From assembly GCA_036417435.1 (NCBI GenBank), contig JAZAQT010000537.1, positions 62,001-126,000 of the forward strand: a stretch of DNA of 64,000 bases. Reading direction: 5' to 3'. Position numbers and translations under genes: made by a program. Below the pieces are notes generated by a model. The model saw only the letters and a list, made by a program, of their open reading frames with translations. It was not told the DNA's origin and made no database searches. Of this stretch, positions 34,529 through 47,626 are shown in pieces. Source of the DNA: Inia geoffrensis (Eukaryota; Chordata; Mammalia; Artiodactyla; Iniidae). Each line of letters opens with the position of its first letter. Position 1 is the first letter of the stretch.

Positions 34529-36149
34529 ATGGGTGGAGCACTAAATGATCTCACTAACTCTGGTCAATTAGAGGCAGCGAGACACATATCCCCACATATC
34601 ACTTATGTGTGCAGTCTACCTAGGGACACAAAGGAAGCTAGGAAAGAAAGGAAACACAGGTTCACAAAGGGAGGAAAGAAGCGAGGAGTTCGAACAGGGG
34701 GAGATTGGAGACCGGGGAAGGGTGAATAACGAGAGTGGGATTCACAGAAAAACATCTAACCTATCAAAAAGTGCTCATCAAGGGCGACTCACCCGAAAGA
34801 ACATGGGACGCTACAGAATATTCCTCGATAAACTAACAGGGCAAAGAATCCGAAACCCGACAGGTAGAGCTACGTTTGAAATTGCATCAAGGGGCTGTAG
34901 AGCTGAAAGAGACGCAACATTGTATATAAATTCTGCTGAAAGGAAAAACAACTGTTCAATGACAAGGCAAGTAAGGGCTTAAGAAATGCCCACATTCTTA
35001 CCTCAGGTCTCTGTGACGTCGGCTGGTGTCAGACCCCTGGAGCCTCAGCAGGCCTGTGTCCCGCGGCTGGAGGATGCTGCTGCTGTTCTCCCGTGCGTGG
35101 TACGAAAATCTCCTGATCCAACATGGCCCTCCTAGAGGTAAGCACAGCCGGATGCACCCAAATGATGGTGGAAGAGCTGAGAGGGAAAGGCTGTGAAGAA
35201 ACCGGATCTCCACAGCTCCTGCTAGGCAAGTTCCCACCACCAGCTCACTTCATTAGCGTCGCCGCACCTGCGAACCACGGCACCCTCTGAGTAGCCCACT
35301 TGCAAGGCTTGCGATATGCCTGGGGTGGGGCAGTGCAGGTGAAGGGGCAGGAGGTGAGCCTACAAAAGGCCAGGTGTGTGTGTTTAGCCACGTTCGACTC
35401 CCCATGTCCAATCCAACACCGGGAACCCCGCTAAGGCTTTCTTTCCCCACGTTCGCAGAGACGGCACGGTGCAGTGCTGCCGCCTCGTGGCACGCTGCCG
35501 TAACAATCTTACCAACTGTGCTGAAGGGCACCTATCATCCACAAGTCCTACGGCCTGCGGCTTTGGAGACACAACCCTGCCCTCAAGAAATATCCTGGGC
35601 TAGGTCATCTGAAACAAATTCAAATCAGGCCCGACATTGAGGCAGGAACCTTTCCAGAACTCAGTGGTACTCACCCGCGCGTTTTAGAAAACAGCACATT
35701 CAAAAGAAAAGATGCTCAGGATCTGTCCTGATTAGAGAGTGCAAAGAAAGCTAGACGAGGTGTTCCCTGGCTGCAGTCCTCTCAAACGCTAAAAGCGTAA
35801 GTGCTCAAGAGGGCATGCCAAAAAGAGAAGCCAGCTATTGCTGTCGGTGGGATTGTAAATCGCTAACAGCCGGTAAGGGGAACAGTAGGCAAATTCCTTA
35901 CCAAACTAAACACTGTAGGCACCACGAGATTCAGCCACCCCACTGCAGGTCGTATAACCAGAGACTAGCATCATTGGAAGGAAGCACTTGCACCCAAGCA
36001 GTCCTTATCGTTCCCATGACCGCGGCCAAGACATAGGAACGAACGGAATGGGGAGCGAGGGGTGAATGGAGAAAGATGTTCTGCTACCTACGCACCCTCG
36101 ACCACCACTCAGCCACAGAACAAAATGAACCCATACTCGTTGCAGCAGC
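34529..36149 (+). repeat. Monomer 22, type B (1621 bp)
   Basis: B subtype with 'ccccacatatcac' and 'cacaagtcctacgg'; same as monomers 25 and 28. Confidence 0.93.
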
Positions 36150-37768
36150 ATGGGTGGAGCACGAAATGATCTCACTAATTCTGGTCAATTAGAGGCAGCA
36201 AGACACATATCCCCGGATATCACTTATGTGTGCATTCTACCTAGAGATACAAAGGAAGCTAGTAAAGAAAGGAAACACAGGTTCACAAAGGGAAGAAAGA
36301 AGCGAGGAGTTCCCACAGGGGGAGGTTGGAGACCGGGGAAGGGTGAATTAGGAGATTGGGATTAACAGAAACACACTCAAAATATCAAAAAGTGCTCAAC
36401 AAGGGCGACTCAACCGAAAGCACATGGGACACTACAAAATATTCCTCGATAAACAAACAGGGCAAAGAATCCGAAACCCTACAGGTACAGCTACGTTCAT
36501 AATTGCATCACGTGGCTGTAGAACTCAAAGAGACGGAGCATTGTATATAAACTACGCTGAACGAGGAAAGGACTGTTCAATGACAAGGCAAGTAAGGGCT
36601 TAAGAAATGCCCACTTTCTTACCTTAGGCCACTGGGACGTCGGCTGGTGTCACGACCCTGAAGCCTCAGCAGGCCTGTGTCCCGAGGCTGGAGGATGCTG
36701 CTGCTGTTCTCCCCTGCGAGGTACGAAAATCGCACGATCCAACATTGCCCTCCTACAGGTAAGCACAGCCTGGTGCACCCAGATGATGGTGGAACAGCTG
36801 AGAGGGAAGGGCTGTGATGAAACCGGATCTCCACAGCTCCTGCCAGCCAAGTTCCCACCTCCAGCCCACTTCATTAGAGTCGCCCCACCTGCGAAACACG
36901 GCACTCTCTGAGTAGCCCACTTGCAAGGCTTGCGATATGCCAAGGATGGAGCAGTGCAGGTTAAGGGGCAGGAGGTGAGCCTACAAAAGACCAGGTGTGT
37001 GTGTTTAGCCGCGTTCGATTCCCCATTTCCAACCCAACACCGGGAACCCCGCTAAGGCTTTCTTTCCCCACGTTACCAGAGACGACACGGTGCAGTGCGG
37101 CCGCCTCGTGGCACACTGCCGTAACAATCTTACCAACTGTGCTGAAGGGCACCTATCAGCCACAAGGCCTACGGTCTGCGGTTTTGCAGAAACAACCCTG
37201 CCCTCAAGAAATATCCTGGGCTAGGTAATCTGAAACGAATTCAAATCAGGCCCGACCCGGAGGCAGGAACCTTTCAAAAACTCACTGGTACCCACCTGCA
37301 TTTTAGAAAACAGCACATTCAAAAGAAAAGATGCTCAGGATCTGTCCTGATTAGAGAGTGCAAAGAAAGCTAGACGAGGTGTTCCCTGGCTGCTGTCCTC
37401 TCGAACCCTAAAAGCGTAAGTGCTCAAGAGGGCATGCCAAAAAGTGAAGCCAGCTATTGCTGTTGATGGGGTTGTAAATCGCTAACAGCCGGTATGAGGC
37501 ACAGTAGGCATATTCCTTACCAAACTAAACACTGGAAGTACCACGAGATTCGGCATCCCCGCTGCAGGTCGTATAACCAGAGACAAGCATCATTGGAAGG
37601 AAGCACTTGCACCCCAGCAGTCATTGTGGTTCCCATGACCGCAGCCAAAACATAGAAATGGACGGAATGGGGACCGACGGGTGAATGGAGAAAGATGTTC
37701 TGCTACCTATGCACCCTCGACCACCACTCAGCCACAGAACAAAATGAACCCATACTCGTTGCAGCAGC
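36150..37768 (+). repeat. Monomer 23, type C (1619 bp)
   Basis: C with 'gcgaaacacgg', 'gttcgattcc', 'gacccggagg' and 'tgttgatgggg'. Confidence 0.93.
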
Positions 37769-39457
37769 ATGGGTGGAGCAGTAGATGATCTCACTAATCC
37801 CGGCCAATTAGAGGCAGCAAGACACATATTCCAGGATATCACACTTTTGTCTGCCATCGAAATATGGATACTGAGGAAGCTAGTACACAAAGGAAACACA
37901 GGTTCACAAAGGGAAGAAAGAAGCCTGGAGTTCCCTGAGGGGGAAATTGGAGACTCGGGAGGGTCAAGTAGTAGGTCGGGATTCACAGAAACTCGCTTAA
38001 CGCTTAACGTATCAAACAGTGCTCATCAAGAGGGACCCACCCGAAAACACAGGGAACGCTACAAAACATTCCTCTAGAAAAGAAGAGTGCAAAGCATCCG
38101 AAACCCTAAGGGTATAGCTACGTGTATAATTGCACCAAGTGGCCGGAGAACACAAACAGACGCAACATTGCATATGAACTAGGCTGAAAGGGAAAAGTAC
38201 TGTACAATGACAAGGCAAGTAAGGGGTTAAGCAATGCCTACTCTGTTACCTCAGGCCTCTGTGATGTCGTTACCACGGTAAGGGTCCTGGAGCCTCGGCA
38301 GGCTTGGGTCCCACAGCCGGAGCATGCTGCTGCTGAGGCAGCAAGGGAGCAGGACGTGCCACCTGACAAGCGGCACCTCGGACCGCTATTGCCCATTCTC
38401 CCCTGCGTGGTACCACAATCTCCCGATCCAACGCGGCCCTTCTACAGTTAAGCGAAGCCTGGTGCACCCAAATGAGGGTGGAGCAGCTGAGAGGGGAGCG
38501 CGGTGAAGAAATCGGATCTCCACAGCTCCTGCTAGGCAGGTTCCCACCTCCAGCTCTCTTCATTAGAGTCGCCCCACCTGCGAACCACGGCACCCTCCGC
38601 ATAGCCCACTTGCAAGGCTTGCGATATGCCTGGGATGGGGCAGTGCAGGTGAAGGGGCAGGGGGTGAGCATACACAAGCCCAGAGGTGTGTGTTTAGCCA
38701 CGTTCGCCTCCCCATTGCCAATCCAACAGCGGGACCCCCGCTAACGCTTTCTTTCCCCAGGTTACAAGAGACGACACGGAGTAGTGCTGCCGCCTCGTGG
38801 CACACTGCCGTAACAACCTTACCAACTGTGCTGAAAAGCACCTATCCTTCACAAGGCCTAGAGCCTGCCCCTTTGCAAACACAACCCTGCCCTCAAGACA
38901 GATCCTGGGGTAGGTAATCTGAAATGAATCCAAATCAGGCACGACCCTCAGGCAGAAACCCTTCAAGACCTCAGTGGTACTCACACGCGTTTCAGAAAAC
39001 AGCACATTCAAATGAAAAGATGCTCAGGATCTCTCATGATTAGAGATTGAAAAGAAAGCTAGATGAGGGGTTCCCTGGCTGCAATCCTCCTAAACCGTAA
39101 AATTTTAAGTGCTCTAGAGGGCATGCCACAAAGTGAAGCAAGCTATTGCTGTTGGTGGGATTGTAAACTGGTAACAGACGGTATGAGGATCAGTAGGCAC
39201 ATTCCTTACCACACTAAACACTGGAGGTACCACGAGATTCGGCAACAATGCTGCAGGTCGTATAACCAGAGATTAGCATCATTGGAAGGAAACACTTGCA
39301 CCCCAGCAGCCGTTGTGGTACCCCTGACCACAGCCAAGACATACAAACAAACGAACTGTCGCGCGAGGGGTGAAGGGAGAAAGATGTTCCACTACCCACA
39401 CACCCTCGACTACCACTCAGCCATAGAATAAAATGAACTCATAGTGTTTGCAGCAGC
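37769..39457 (+). repeat. Monomer 24, type A (1689 bp)
   Basis: Appears identical to monomer 21 in every stretch I compared. Confidence 0.93.
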
Positions 39458-41078
39458 ATGGGTGGAGCACTAAATGATCTCACTAACTCTGGTCAATTAG
39501 AGGCAGCGAGACACATATCCCCACATATCACTTATGTGTGCAGTCTACCTAGGGACACAAAGGAAGCTAGGAAAGAAAGGAAACACAGGTTCACAAAGGG
39601 AGGAAAGAAGCGAGGAGTTCGAACAGGGGGAGATTGGAGACCGGGGAAGGGTGAATAACGAGAGTGGGATTCACAGAAAAACATCTAACCTATCAAAAAG
39701 TGCTCATCAAGGGCGACTCACCCGAAAGAACATGGGACGCTACAGAATATTCCTCGATAAACTAACAGGGCAAAGAATCCGAAACCCGACAGGTAGAGCT
39801 ACGTTTGAAATTGCATCAAGGGGCTGTAGAGCTGAAAGAGACGCAACATTGTATATAAATTCTGCTGAAAGGAAAAACAACTGTTCAATGACAAGGCAAG
39901 TAAGGGCTTAAGAAATGCCCACATTCTTACCTCAGGTCTCTGTGACGTCGGCTGGTGTCAGACCCCTGGAGCCTCAGCAGGCCTGTGTCCCGCGGCTGGA
40001 GGATGCTGCTGCTGTTCTCCCGTGCGTGGTACGAAAATCTCCTGATCCAACATGGCCCTCCTAGAGGTAAGCACAGCCGGATGCACCCAAATGATGGTGG
40101 AAGAGCTGAGAGGGAAAGGCTGTGAAGAAACCGGATCTCCACAGCTCCTGCTAGGCAAGTTCCCACCACCAGCTCACTTCATTAGCGTCGCCGCACCTGC
40201 GAACCACGGCACCCTCTGAGTAGCCCACTTGCAAGGCTTGCGATATGCCTGGGGTGGGGCAGTGCAGGTGAAGGGGCAGGAGGTGAGCCTACAAAAGGCC
40301 AGGTGTGTGTGTTTAGCCACGTTCGACTCCCCATGTCCAATCCAACACCGGGAACCCCGCTAAGGCTTTCTTTCCCCACGTTCGCAGAGACGGCACGGTG
40401 CAGTGCTGCCGCCTCGTGGCACGCTGCCGTAACAATCTTACCAACTGTGCTGAAGGGCACCTATCATCCACAAGTCCTACGGCCTGCGGCTTTGGAGACA
40501 CAACCCTGCCCTCAAGAAATATCCTGGGCTAGGTCATCTGAAACAAATTCAAATCAGGCCCGACATTGAGGCAGGAACCTTTCCAGAACTCAGTGGTACT
40601 CACCCGCGCGTTTTAGAAAACAGCACATTCAAAAGAAAAGATGCTCAGGATCTGTCCTGATTAGAGAGTGCAAAGAAAGCTAGACGAGGTGTTCCCTGGC
40701 TGCAGTCCTCTCAAACGCTAAAAGCGTAAGTGCTCAAGAGGGCATGCCAAAAAGAGAAGCCAGCTATTGCTGTCGGTGGGATTGTAAATCGCTAACAGCC
40801 GGTAAGGGGAACAGTAGGCAAATTCCTTACCAAACTAAACACTGTAGGCACCACGAGATTCAGCCACCCCACTGCAGGTCGTATAACCAGAGACTAGCAT
40901 CATTGGAAGGAAGCACTTGCACCCAAGCAGTCCTTATCGTTCCCATGACCGCGGCCAAGACATAGGAACGAACGGAATGGGGAGCGAGGGGTGAATGGAG
41001 AAAGATGTTCTGCTACCTACGCACCCTCGACCACCACTCAGCCACAGAACAAAATGAACCCATACTCGTTGCAGCAGC
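39458..41078 (+). repeat. Monomer 25, type B (1621 bp)
   Basis: Appears identical to monomer 22 in every stretch I compared. Confidence 0.93.
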
Positions 41079-42697
41079 ATGGGTGGAGCACGAAATGATC
41101 TCACTAATTCTGGTCAATTAGAGGCAGCAAGACACATATCCCCGGATATCACTTATGTGTGCATTCTACCTAGAGATACAAAGGAAGCTAGTAAAGAAAG
41201 GAAACACAGGTTCACAAAGGGAAGAAAGAAGCGAGGAGTTCCCACAGGGGGAGGTTGGAGACCGGGGAAGGGTGAATTAGGAGATTGGGATTAACAGAAA
41301 CACACTCAAAATATCAAAAAGTGCTCAACAAGGGCGACTCAACCGAAAGCACATGGGACACTACAAAATATTCCTCGATAAACAAACAGGGCAAAGAATC
41401 CGAAACCCTACAGGTACAGCTACGTTCATAATTGCATCACGTGGCTGTAGAACTCAAAGAGACGGAGCATTGTATATAAACTACGCTGAACGAGGAAAGG
41501 ACTGTTCAATGACAAGGCAAGTAAGGGCTTAAGAAATGCCCACTTTCTTACCTTAGGCCACTGGGACGTCGGCTGGTGTCACGACCCTGAAGCCTCAGCA
41601 GGCCTGTGTCCCGAGGCTGGAGGATGCTGCTGCTGTTCTCCCCTGCGAGGTACGAAAATCGCACGATCCAACATTGCCCTCCTACAGGTAAGCACAGCCT
41701 GGTGCACCCAGATGATGGTGGAACAGCTGAGAGGGAAGGGCTGTGATGAAACCGGATCTCCACAGCTCCTGCCAGCCAAGTTCCCACCTCCAGCCCACTT
41801 CATTAGAGTCGCCCCACCTGCGAAACACGGCACTCTCTGAGTAGCCCACTTGCAAGGCTTGCGATATGCCAAGGATGGAGCAGTGCAGGTTAAGGGGCAG
41901 GAGGTGAGCCTACAAAAGACCAGGTGTGTGTGTTTAGCCGCGTTCGACTCCCCATTTCCAACCCAACACCGGGAACCCCGCTAAGGCTTTCTTTCCCCAC
42001 GTTACCAGAGACGACACGGTGCAGTGCGGCCGCCTCGTGGCACACTGCCGTAACAATCTTACCAACTGTGCTGAAGGGCACCTATCAGCCACAAGGCCTA
42101 CGGTCTGCGGTTTTGCAGAAACAACCCTGCCCTCAAGAAATATCCTGGGCTAGGTAATCTGAAACGAATTCAAATCAGGCCCGACCCGGAGGCAGGAACC
42201 TTTCAAAAACTCACTGGTACCCACCTGCATTTTAGAAAACAGCACATTCAAAAGAAAAGATGCTCAGGATCTGTCCTGATTAGAGAGTGCAAAGAAAGCT
42301 AGACGAGGTGTTCCCTGGCTGCTGTCCTCTCGAACCCTAAAAGCGTAAGTGCTCAAGAGGGCATGCCAAAAAGTGAAGCCAGCTATTGCTGTTGATGGGG
42401 TTGTAAATCGCTAACAGCCGGTATGAGGCACAGTAGGCATATTCCTTACCAAACTAAACACTGGAAGTACCACGAGATTCGGCATCCCCGCTGCAGGTCG
42501 TATAACCAGAGACAAGCATCATTGGAAGGAAGCACTTGCACCCCAGCAGTCATTGTGGTTCCCATGACCGCAGCCAAAACATAGAAATGGACGGAATGGG
42601 GACCGACGGGTGAATGGAGAAAGATGTTCTGCTACCTATGCACCCTCGACCACCACTCAGCCACAGAACAAAATGAACCCATACTCGTTGCAGCAGC
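41079..42697 (+). repeat. Monomer 26, type C (1619 bp)
   Basis: As monomer 23 but with 'gttcgactcc'. Confidence 0.93.
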
Positions 42698-44386
42698 ATG
42701 GGTGGAGCAGTAGATGATCTCACTAATCCCGGCCAATTAGAGGCAGCAAGACACATATTCCAGGATATCACACTTTTGTCTGCCATCGAAATATGGATAC
42801 TGAGGAAGCTAGTACACAAAGGAAACACAGGTTCACAAAGGGAAGAAAGAAGCCTGGAGTTCCCTGAGGGGGAAATTGGAGACTCGGGAGGGTCAAGTAG
42901 TAGGTCGGGATTCACAGAAACTCGCTTAACGCTTAACGTATCAAACAGTGCTCATCAAGAGGGACCCACCCGAAAACACAGGGAACGCTACAAAACATTC
43001 CTCTAGAAAAGAAGAGTGCAAAGCATCCGAAACCCTAAGGGTATAGCTACGTGTATAATTGCACCAAGTGGCCGGAGAACACAAACAGACGCAACATTGC
43101 ATATGAACTAGGCTGAAAGGGAAAAGTACTGTACAATGACAAGGCAAGTAAGGGGTTAAGCAATGCCTACTCTGTTACCTCAGGCCTCTGTGATGTCGTT
43201 ACCACGGTAAGGGTCCTGGAGCCTCGGCAGGCTTGGGTCCCACAGCCGGAGCATGCTGCTGCTGAGGCAGCAAGGGAGCAGGACGTGCCACCTGACAAGC
43301 GGCACCTCGGACCGCTATTGCCCATTCTCCCCTGCGTGGTACCACAATCTCCCGATCCAACGCGGCCCTTCTACAGTTAAGCGAAGCCTGGTGCACCCAA
43401 ATGAGGGTGGAGCAGCTGAGAGGGGAGCGCGGTGAAGAAATCGGATCTCCACAGCTCCTGCTAGGCAGGTTCCCACCTCCAGCTCTCTTCATTAGAGTCG
43501 CCCCACCTGCGAACCACGGCACCCTCCGCATAGCCCACTTGCAAGGCTTGCGATATGCCTGGGATGGGGCAGTGCAGGTGAAGGGGCAGGGGGTGAGCAT
43601 ACACAAGCCCAGAGGTGTGTGTTTAGCCACGTTCGCCTCCCCATTGCCAATCCAACAGCGGGACCCCCGCTAACGCTTTCTTTCCCCAGGTTACAAGAGA
43701 CGACACGGAGTAGTGCTGCCGCCTCGTGGCACACTGCCGTAACAACCTTACCAACTGTGCTGAAAAGCACCTATCCTTCACAAGGCCTAGAGCCTGCCCC
43801 TTTGCAAACACAACCCTGCCCTCAAGACAGATCCTGGGGTAGGTAATCTGAAATGAATCCAAATCAGGCACGACCCTCAGGCAGAAACCCTTCAAGACCT
43901 CAGTGGTACTCACACGCGTTTCAGAAAACAGCACATTCAAATGAAAAGATGCTCAGGATCTCTCATGATTAGAGATTGAAAAGAAAGCTAGATGAGGGGT
44001 TCCCTGGCTGCAATCCTCCTAAACCGTAAAATTTTAAGTGCTCTAGAGGGCATGCCACAAAGTGAAGCAAGCTATTGCTGTTGGTGGGATTGTAAACTGG
44101 TAACAGACGGTATGAGGATCAGTAGGCACATTCCTTACCACACTAAACACTGGAGGTACCACGAGATTCGGCAACAATGCTGCAGGTCGTATAACCAGAG
44201 ATTAGCATCATTGGAAGGAAACACTTGCACCCCAGCAGCCGTTGTGGTACCCCTGACCACAGCCAAGACATACAAACAAACGAACTGTCGCGCGAGGGGT
44301 GAAGGGAGAAAGATGTTCCACTACCCACACACCCTCGACTACCACTCAGCCATAGAATAAAATGAACTCATAGTGTTTGCAGCAGC
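42698..44386 (+). repeat. Monomer 27, type A (1689 bp)
   Basis: Third copy of the 21/24 A subtype. Confidence 0.93.
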
Positions 44387-46007
44387 ATGGGTGGAGCACT
44401 AAATGATCTCACTAACTCTGGTCAATTAGAGGCAGCGAGACACATATCCCCACATATCACTTATGTGTGCAGTCTACCTAGGGACACAAAGGAAGCTAGG
44501 AAAGAAAGGAAACACAGGTTCACAAAGGGAGGAAAGAAGCGAGGAGTTCGAACAGGGGGAGATTGGAGACCGGGGAAGGGTGAATAACGAGAGTGGGATT
44601 CACAGAAAAACATCTAACCTATCAAAAAGTGCTCATCAAGGGCGACTCACCCGAAAGAACATGGGACGCTACAGAATATTCCTCGATAAACTAACAGGGC
44701 AAAGAATCCGAAACCCGACAGGTAGAGCTACGTTTGAAATTGCATCAAGGGGCTGTAGAGCTGAAAGAGACGCAACATTGTATATAAATTCTGCTGAAAG
44801 GAAAAACAACTGTTCAATGACAAGGCAAGTAAGGGCTTAAGAAATGCCCACATTCTTACCTCAGGTCTCTGTGACGTCGGCTGGTGTCAGACCCCTGGAG
44901 CCTCAGCAGGCCTGTGTCCCGCGGCTGGAGGATGCTGCTGCTGTTCTCCCGTGCGTGGTACGAAAATCTCCTGATCCAACATGGCCCTCCTAGAGGTAAG
45001 CACAGCCGGATGCACCCAAATGATGGTGGAAGAGCTGAGAGGGAAAGGCTGTGAAGAAACCGGATCTCCACAGCTCCTGCTAGGCAAGTTCCCACCACCA
45101 GCTCACTTCATTAGCGTCGCCGCACCTGCGAACCACGGCACCCTCTGAGTAGCCCACTTGCAAGGCTTGCGATATGCCTGGGGTGGGGCAGTGCAGGTGA
45201 AGGGGCAGGAGGTGAGCCTACAAAAGGCCAGGTGTGTGTGTTTAGCCACGTTCGACTCCCCATGTCCAATCCAACACCGGGAACCCCGCTAAGGCTTTCT
45301 TTCCCCACGTTCGCAGAGACGGCACGGTGCAGTGCTGCCGCCTCGTGGCACGCTGCCGTAACAATCTTACCAACTGTGCTGAAGGGCACCTATCATCCAC
45401 AAGTCCTACGGCCTGCGGCTTTGGAGACACAACCCTGCCCTCAAGAAATATCCTGGGCTAGGTCATCTGAAACAAATTCAAATCAGGCCCGACATTGAGG
45501 CAGGAACCTTTCCAGAACTCAGTGGTACTCACCCGCGCGTTTTAGAAAACAGCACATTCAAAAGAAAAGATGCTCAGGATCTGTCCTGATTAGAGAGTGC
45601 AAAGAAAGCTAGACGAGGTGTTCCCTGGCTGCAGTCCTCTCAAACGCTAAAAGCGTAAGTGCTCAAGAGGGCATGCCAAAAAGAGAAGCCAGCTATTGCT
45701 GTCGGTGGGATTGTAAATCGCTAACAGCCGGTAAGGGGAACAGTAGGCAAATTCCTTACCAAACTAAACACTGTAGGCACCACGAGATTCAGCCACCCCA
45801 CTGCAGGTCGTATAACCAGAGACTAGCATCATTGGAAGGAAGCACTTGCACCCAAGCAGTCCTTATCGTTCCCATGACCGCGGCCAAGACATAGGAACGA
45901 ACGGAATGGGGAGCGAGGGGTGAATGGAGAAAGATGTTCTGCTACCTACGCACCCTCGACCACCACTCAGCCACAGAACAAAATGAACCCATACTCGTTG
46001 CAGCAGC
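44387..46007 (+). repeat. Monomer 28, type B (1621 bp)
   Basis: Third copy of the 22/25 B subtype. From about 44850 onward it pairs with the B part of monomer 15 at offset 21,335. Confidence 0.93.
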
Positions 46008-47626
46008 ATGGGTGGAGCACGAAATGATCTCACTAATTCTGGTCAATTAGAGGCAGCAAGACACATATCCCCGGATATCACTTATGTGTGCATTCTACCT
46101 AGAGATACAAAGGAAGCTAGTAAAGAAAGGAAACACAGGTTCACAAAGGGAAGAAAGAAGCGAGGAGTTCCCACAGGGGGAGGTTGGAGACCGGGGAAGG
46201 GTGAATTAGGAGATTGGGATTAACAGAAACACACTCAAAATATCAAAAAGTGCTCAACAAGGGCGACTCAACCGAAAGCACATGGGACACTACAAAATAT
46301 TCCTCGATAAACAAACAGGGCAAAGAATCCGAAACCCTACAGGTACAGCTACGTTCATAATTGCATCACGTGGCTGTAGAACTCAAAGAGACGGAGCATT
46401 GTATATAAACTACGCTGAACGAGGAAAGGACTGTTCAATGACAAGGCAAGTAAGGGCTTAAGAAATGCCCACTTTCTTACCTTAGGCCACTGGGACGTCG
46501 GCTGGTGTCACGACCCTGAAGCCTCAGCAGGCCTGTGTCCCGAGGCTGGAGGATGCTGCTGCTGTTCTCCCCTGCGAGGTACGAAAATCGCACGATCCAA
46601 CATTGCCCTCCTACAGGTAAGCACAGCCTGGTGCACCCAGATGATGGTGGAACAGCTGAGAGGGAAGGGCTGTGATGAAACCGGATCTCCACAGCTCCTG
46701 CCAGCCAAGTTCCCACCTCCAGCCCACTTCATTAGAGTCGCCCCACCTGCGAAACACGGCACTCTCTGAGTAGCCCACTTGCAAGGCTTGCGATATGCCA
46801 AGGATGGAGCAGTGCAGGTTAAGGGGCAGGAGGTGAGCCTACAAAAGACCAGGTGTGTGTGTTTAGCCGCGTTCGATTCCCCATTTCCAACCCAACACCG
46901 GGAACCCCGCTAAGGCTTTCTTTCCCCACGTTACCAGAGACGACACGGTGCAGTGCGGCCGCATCGTGGCACACTGCCGTAACAATCTTACCAACTGTGC
47001 TGAAGGGCACCTATCAGCCACAAGGCCTACGGTCTGCGGTTTTGCAGAAACAACCCTGCCCTCAAGAAATATCCTGGGCTAGGTAATCTGAAACGAATTC
47101 AAATCAGGCCCGACCCTGAGGCAGGAACCTTTCAAAAACTCACTGGTACCCACCTGCATTTTAGAAAACAGCACATTCAAAAGAAAAGATGCTCAGGATC
47201 TGTCCTGATTAGAGAGTGCAAAGAAAGCTAGACGAGGTGTTCCCTGGCTGCTGTCCTCTCGAACCCTAAAAGCGTAAGTGCTCAAGAGGGCATGCCAAAA
47301 AGTGAAGCCAGCTATTGCTGTTGGTGGGGTTGTAAATCGCTAACAGCCGGTATGAGGCACAGTAGGCATATTCCTTACCAAACTAAACACTGGAAGTACC
47401 ACGAGATTCGGCATCCCCGCTGCAGGTCGTATAACCAGAGACAAGCATCATTGGAAGGAAGCACTTGCACCCCAGCAGTCATTGTGGTTCCCATGACCGC
47501 AGGCAAAACATAGAAATGGACGGAATGGGGACCGAAGGGTGAATGGAGAAAGATGTTCTGCTACCTATGCACCCTCGACCACCACTCAGCCACAGAACAA
47601 AATGAACCCATACTCGTTGCAGCAGC
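46008..47626 (+). repeat. Monomer 29, type C (1619 bp)
   Basis: Carries 'gttcgattcc' with 'gccgcatcgtgg', matching the C part of monomer 16 at offset 21,335. The end ('tgttggtgggg', 'gcaggcaaaac') belongs to the C subtype of units 1-4. Confidence 0.92.

Larger units (their letters stand above)
32840..37768 (+). repeat. HOR unit 6 (A-B-C), 4929 bp
   Basis: Monomers 21-23, the first of three nearly identical consecutive units. The only difference from unit 7 that I noticed is a T in 'gttcgattcc' near 37019, where unit 7 has C. Confidence 0.93.
37769..42697 (+). repeat. HOR unit 7 (A-B-C), 4929 bp
   Basis: Monomers 24-26. Every open frame I compared between this unit and unit 6 is identical apart from one residue in C. 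This points to very recent tandem duplication. Confidence 0.93.
42698..47626 (+). repeat. HOR unit 8 (A-B-C), 4929 bp; C switches subtype
   Basis: Monomers 27-29. A and B match units 6 and 7. The C monomer (46008-47626) changes to another C subtype in its second half ('gccgcatcgtgg', 'gaccctgagg', 'tgttggtgggg'), so the recently homogenised block ends near 46.9 kb. Confidence 0.92.
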
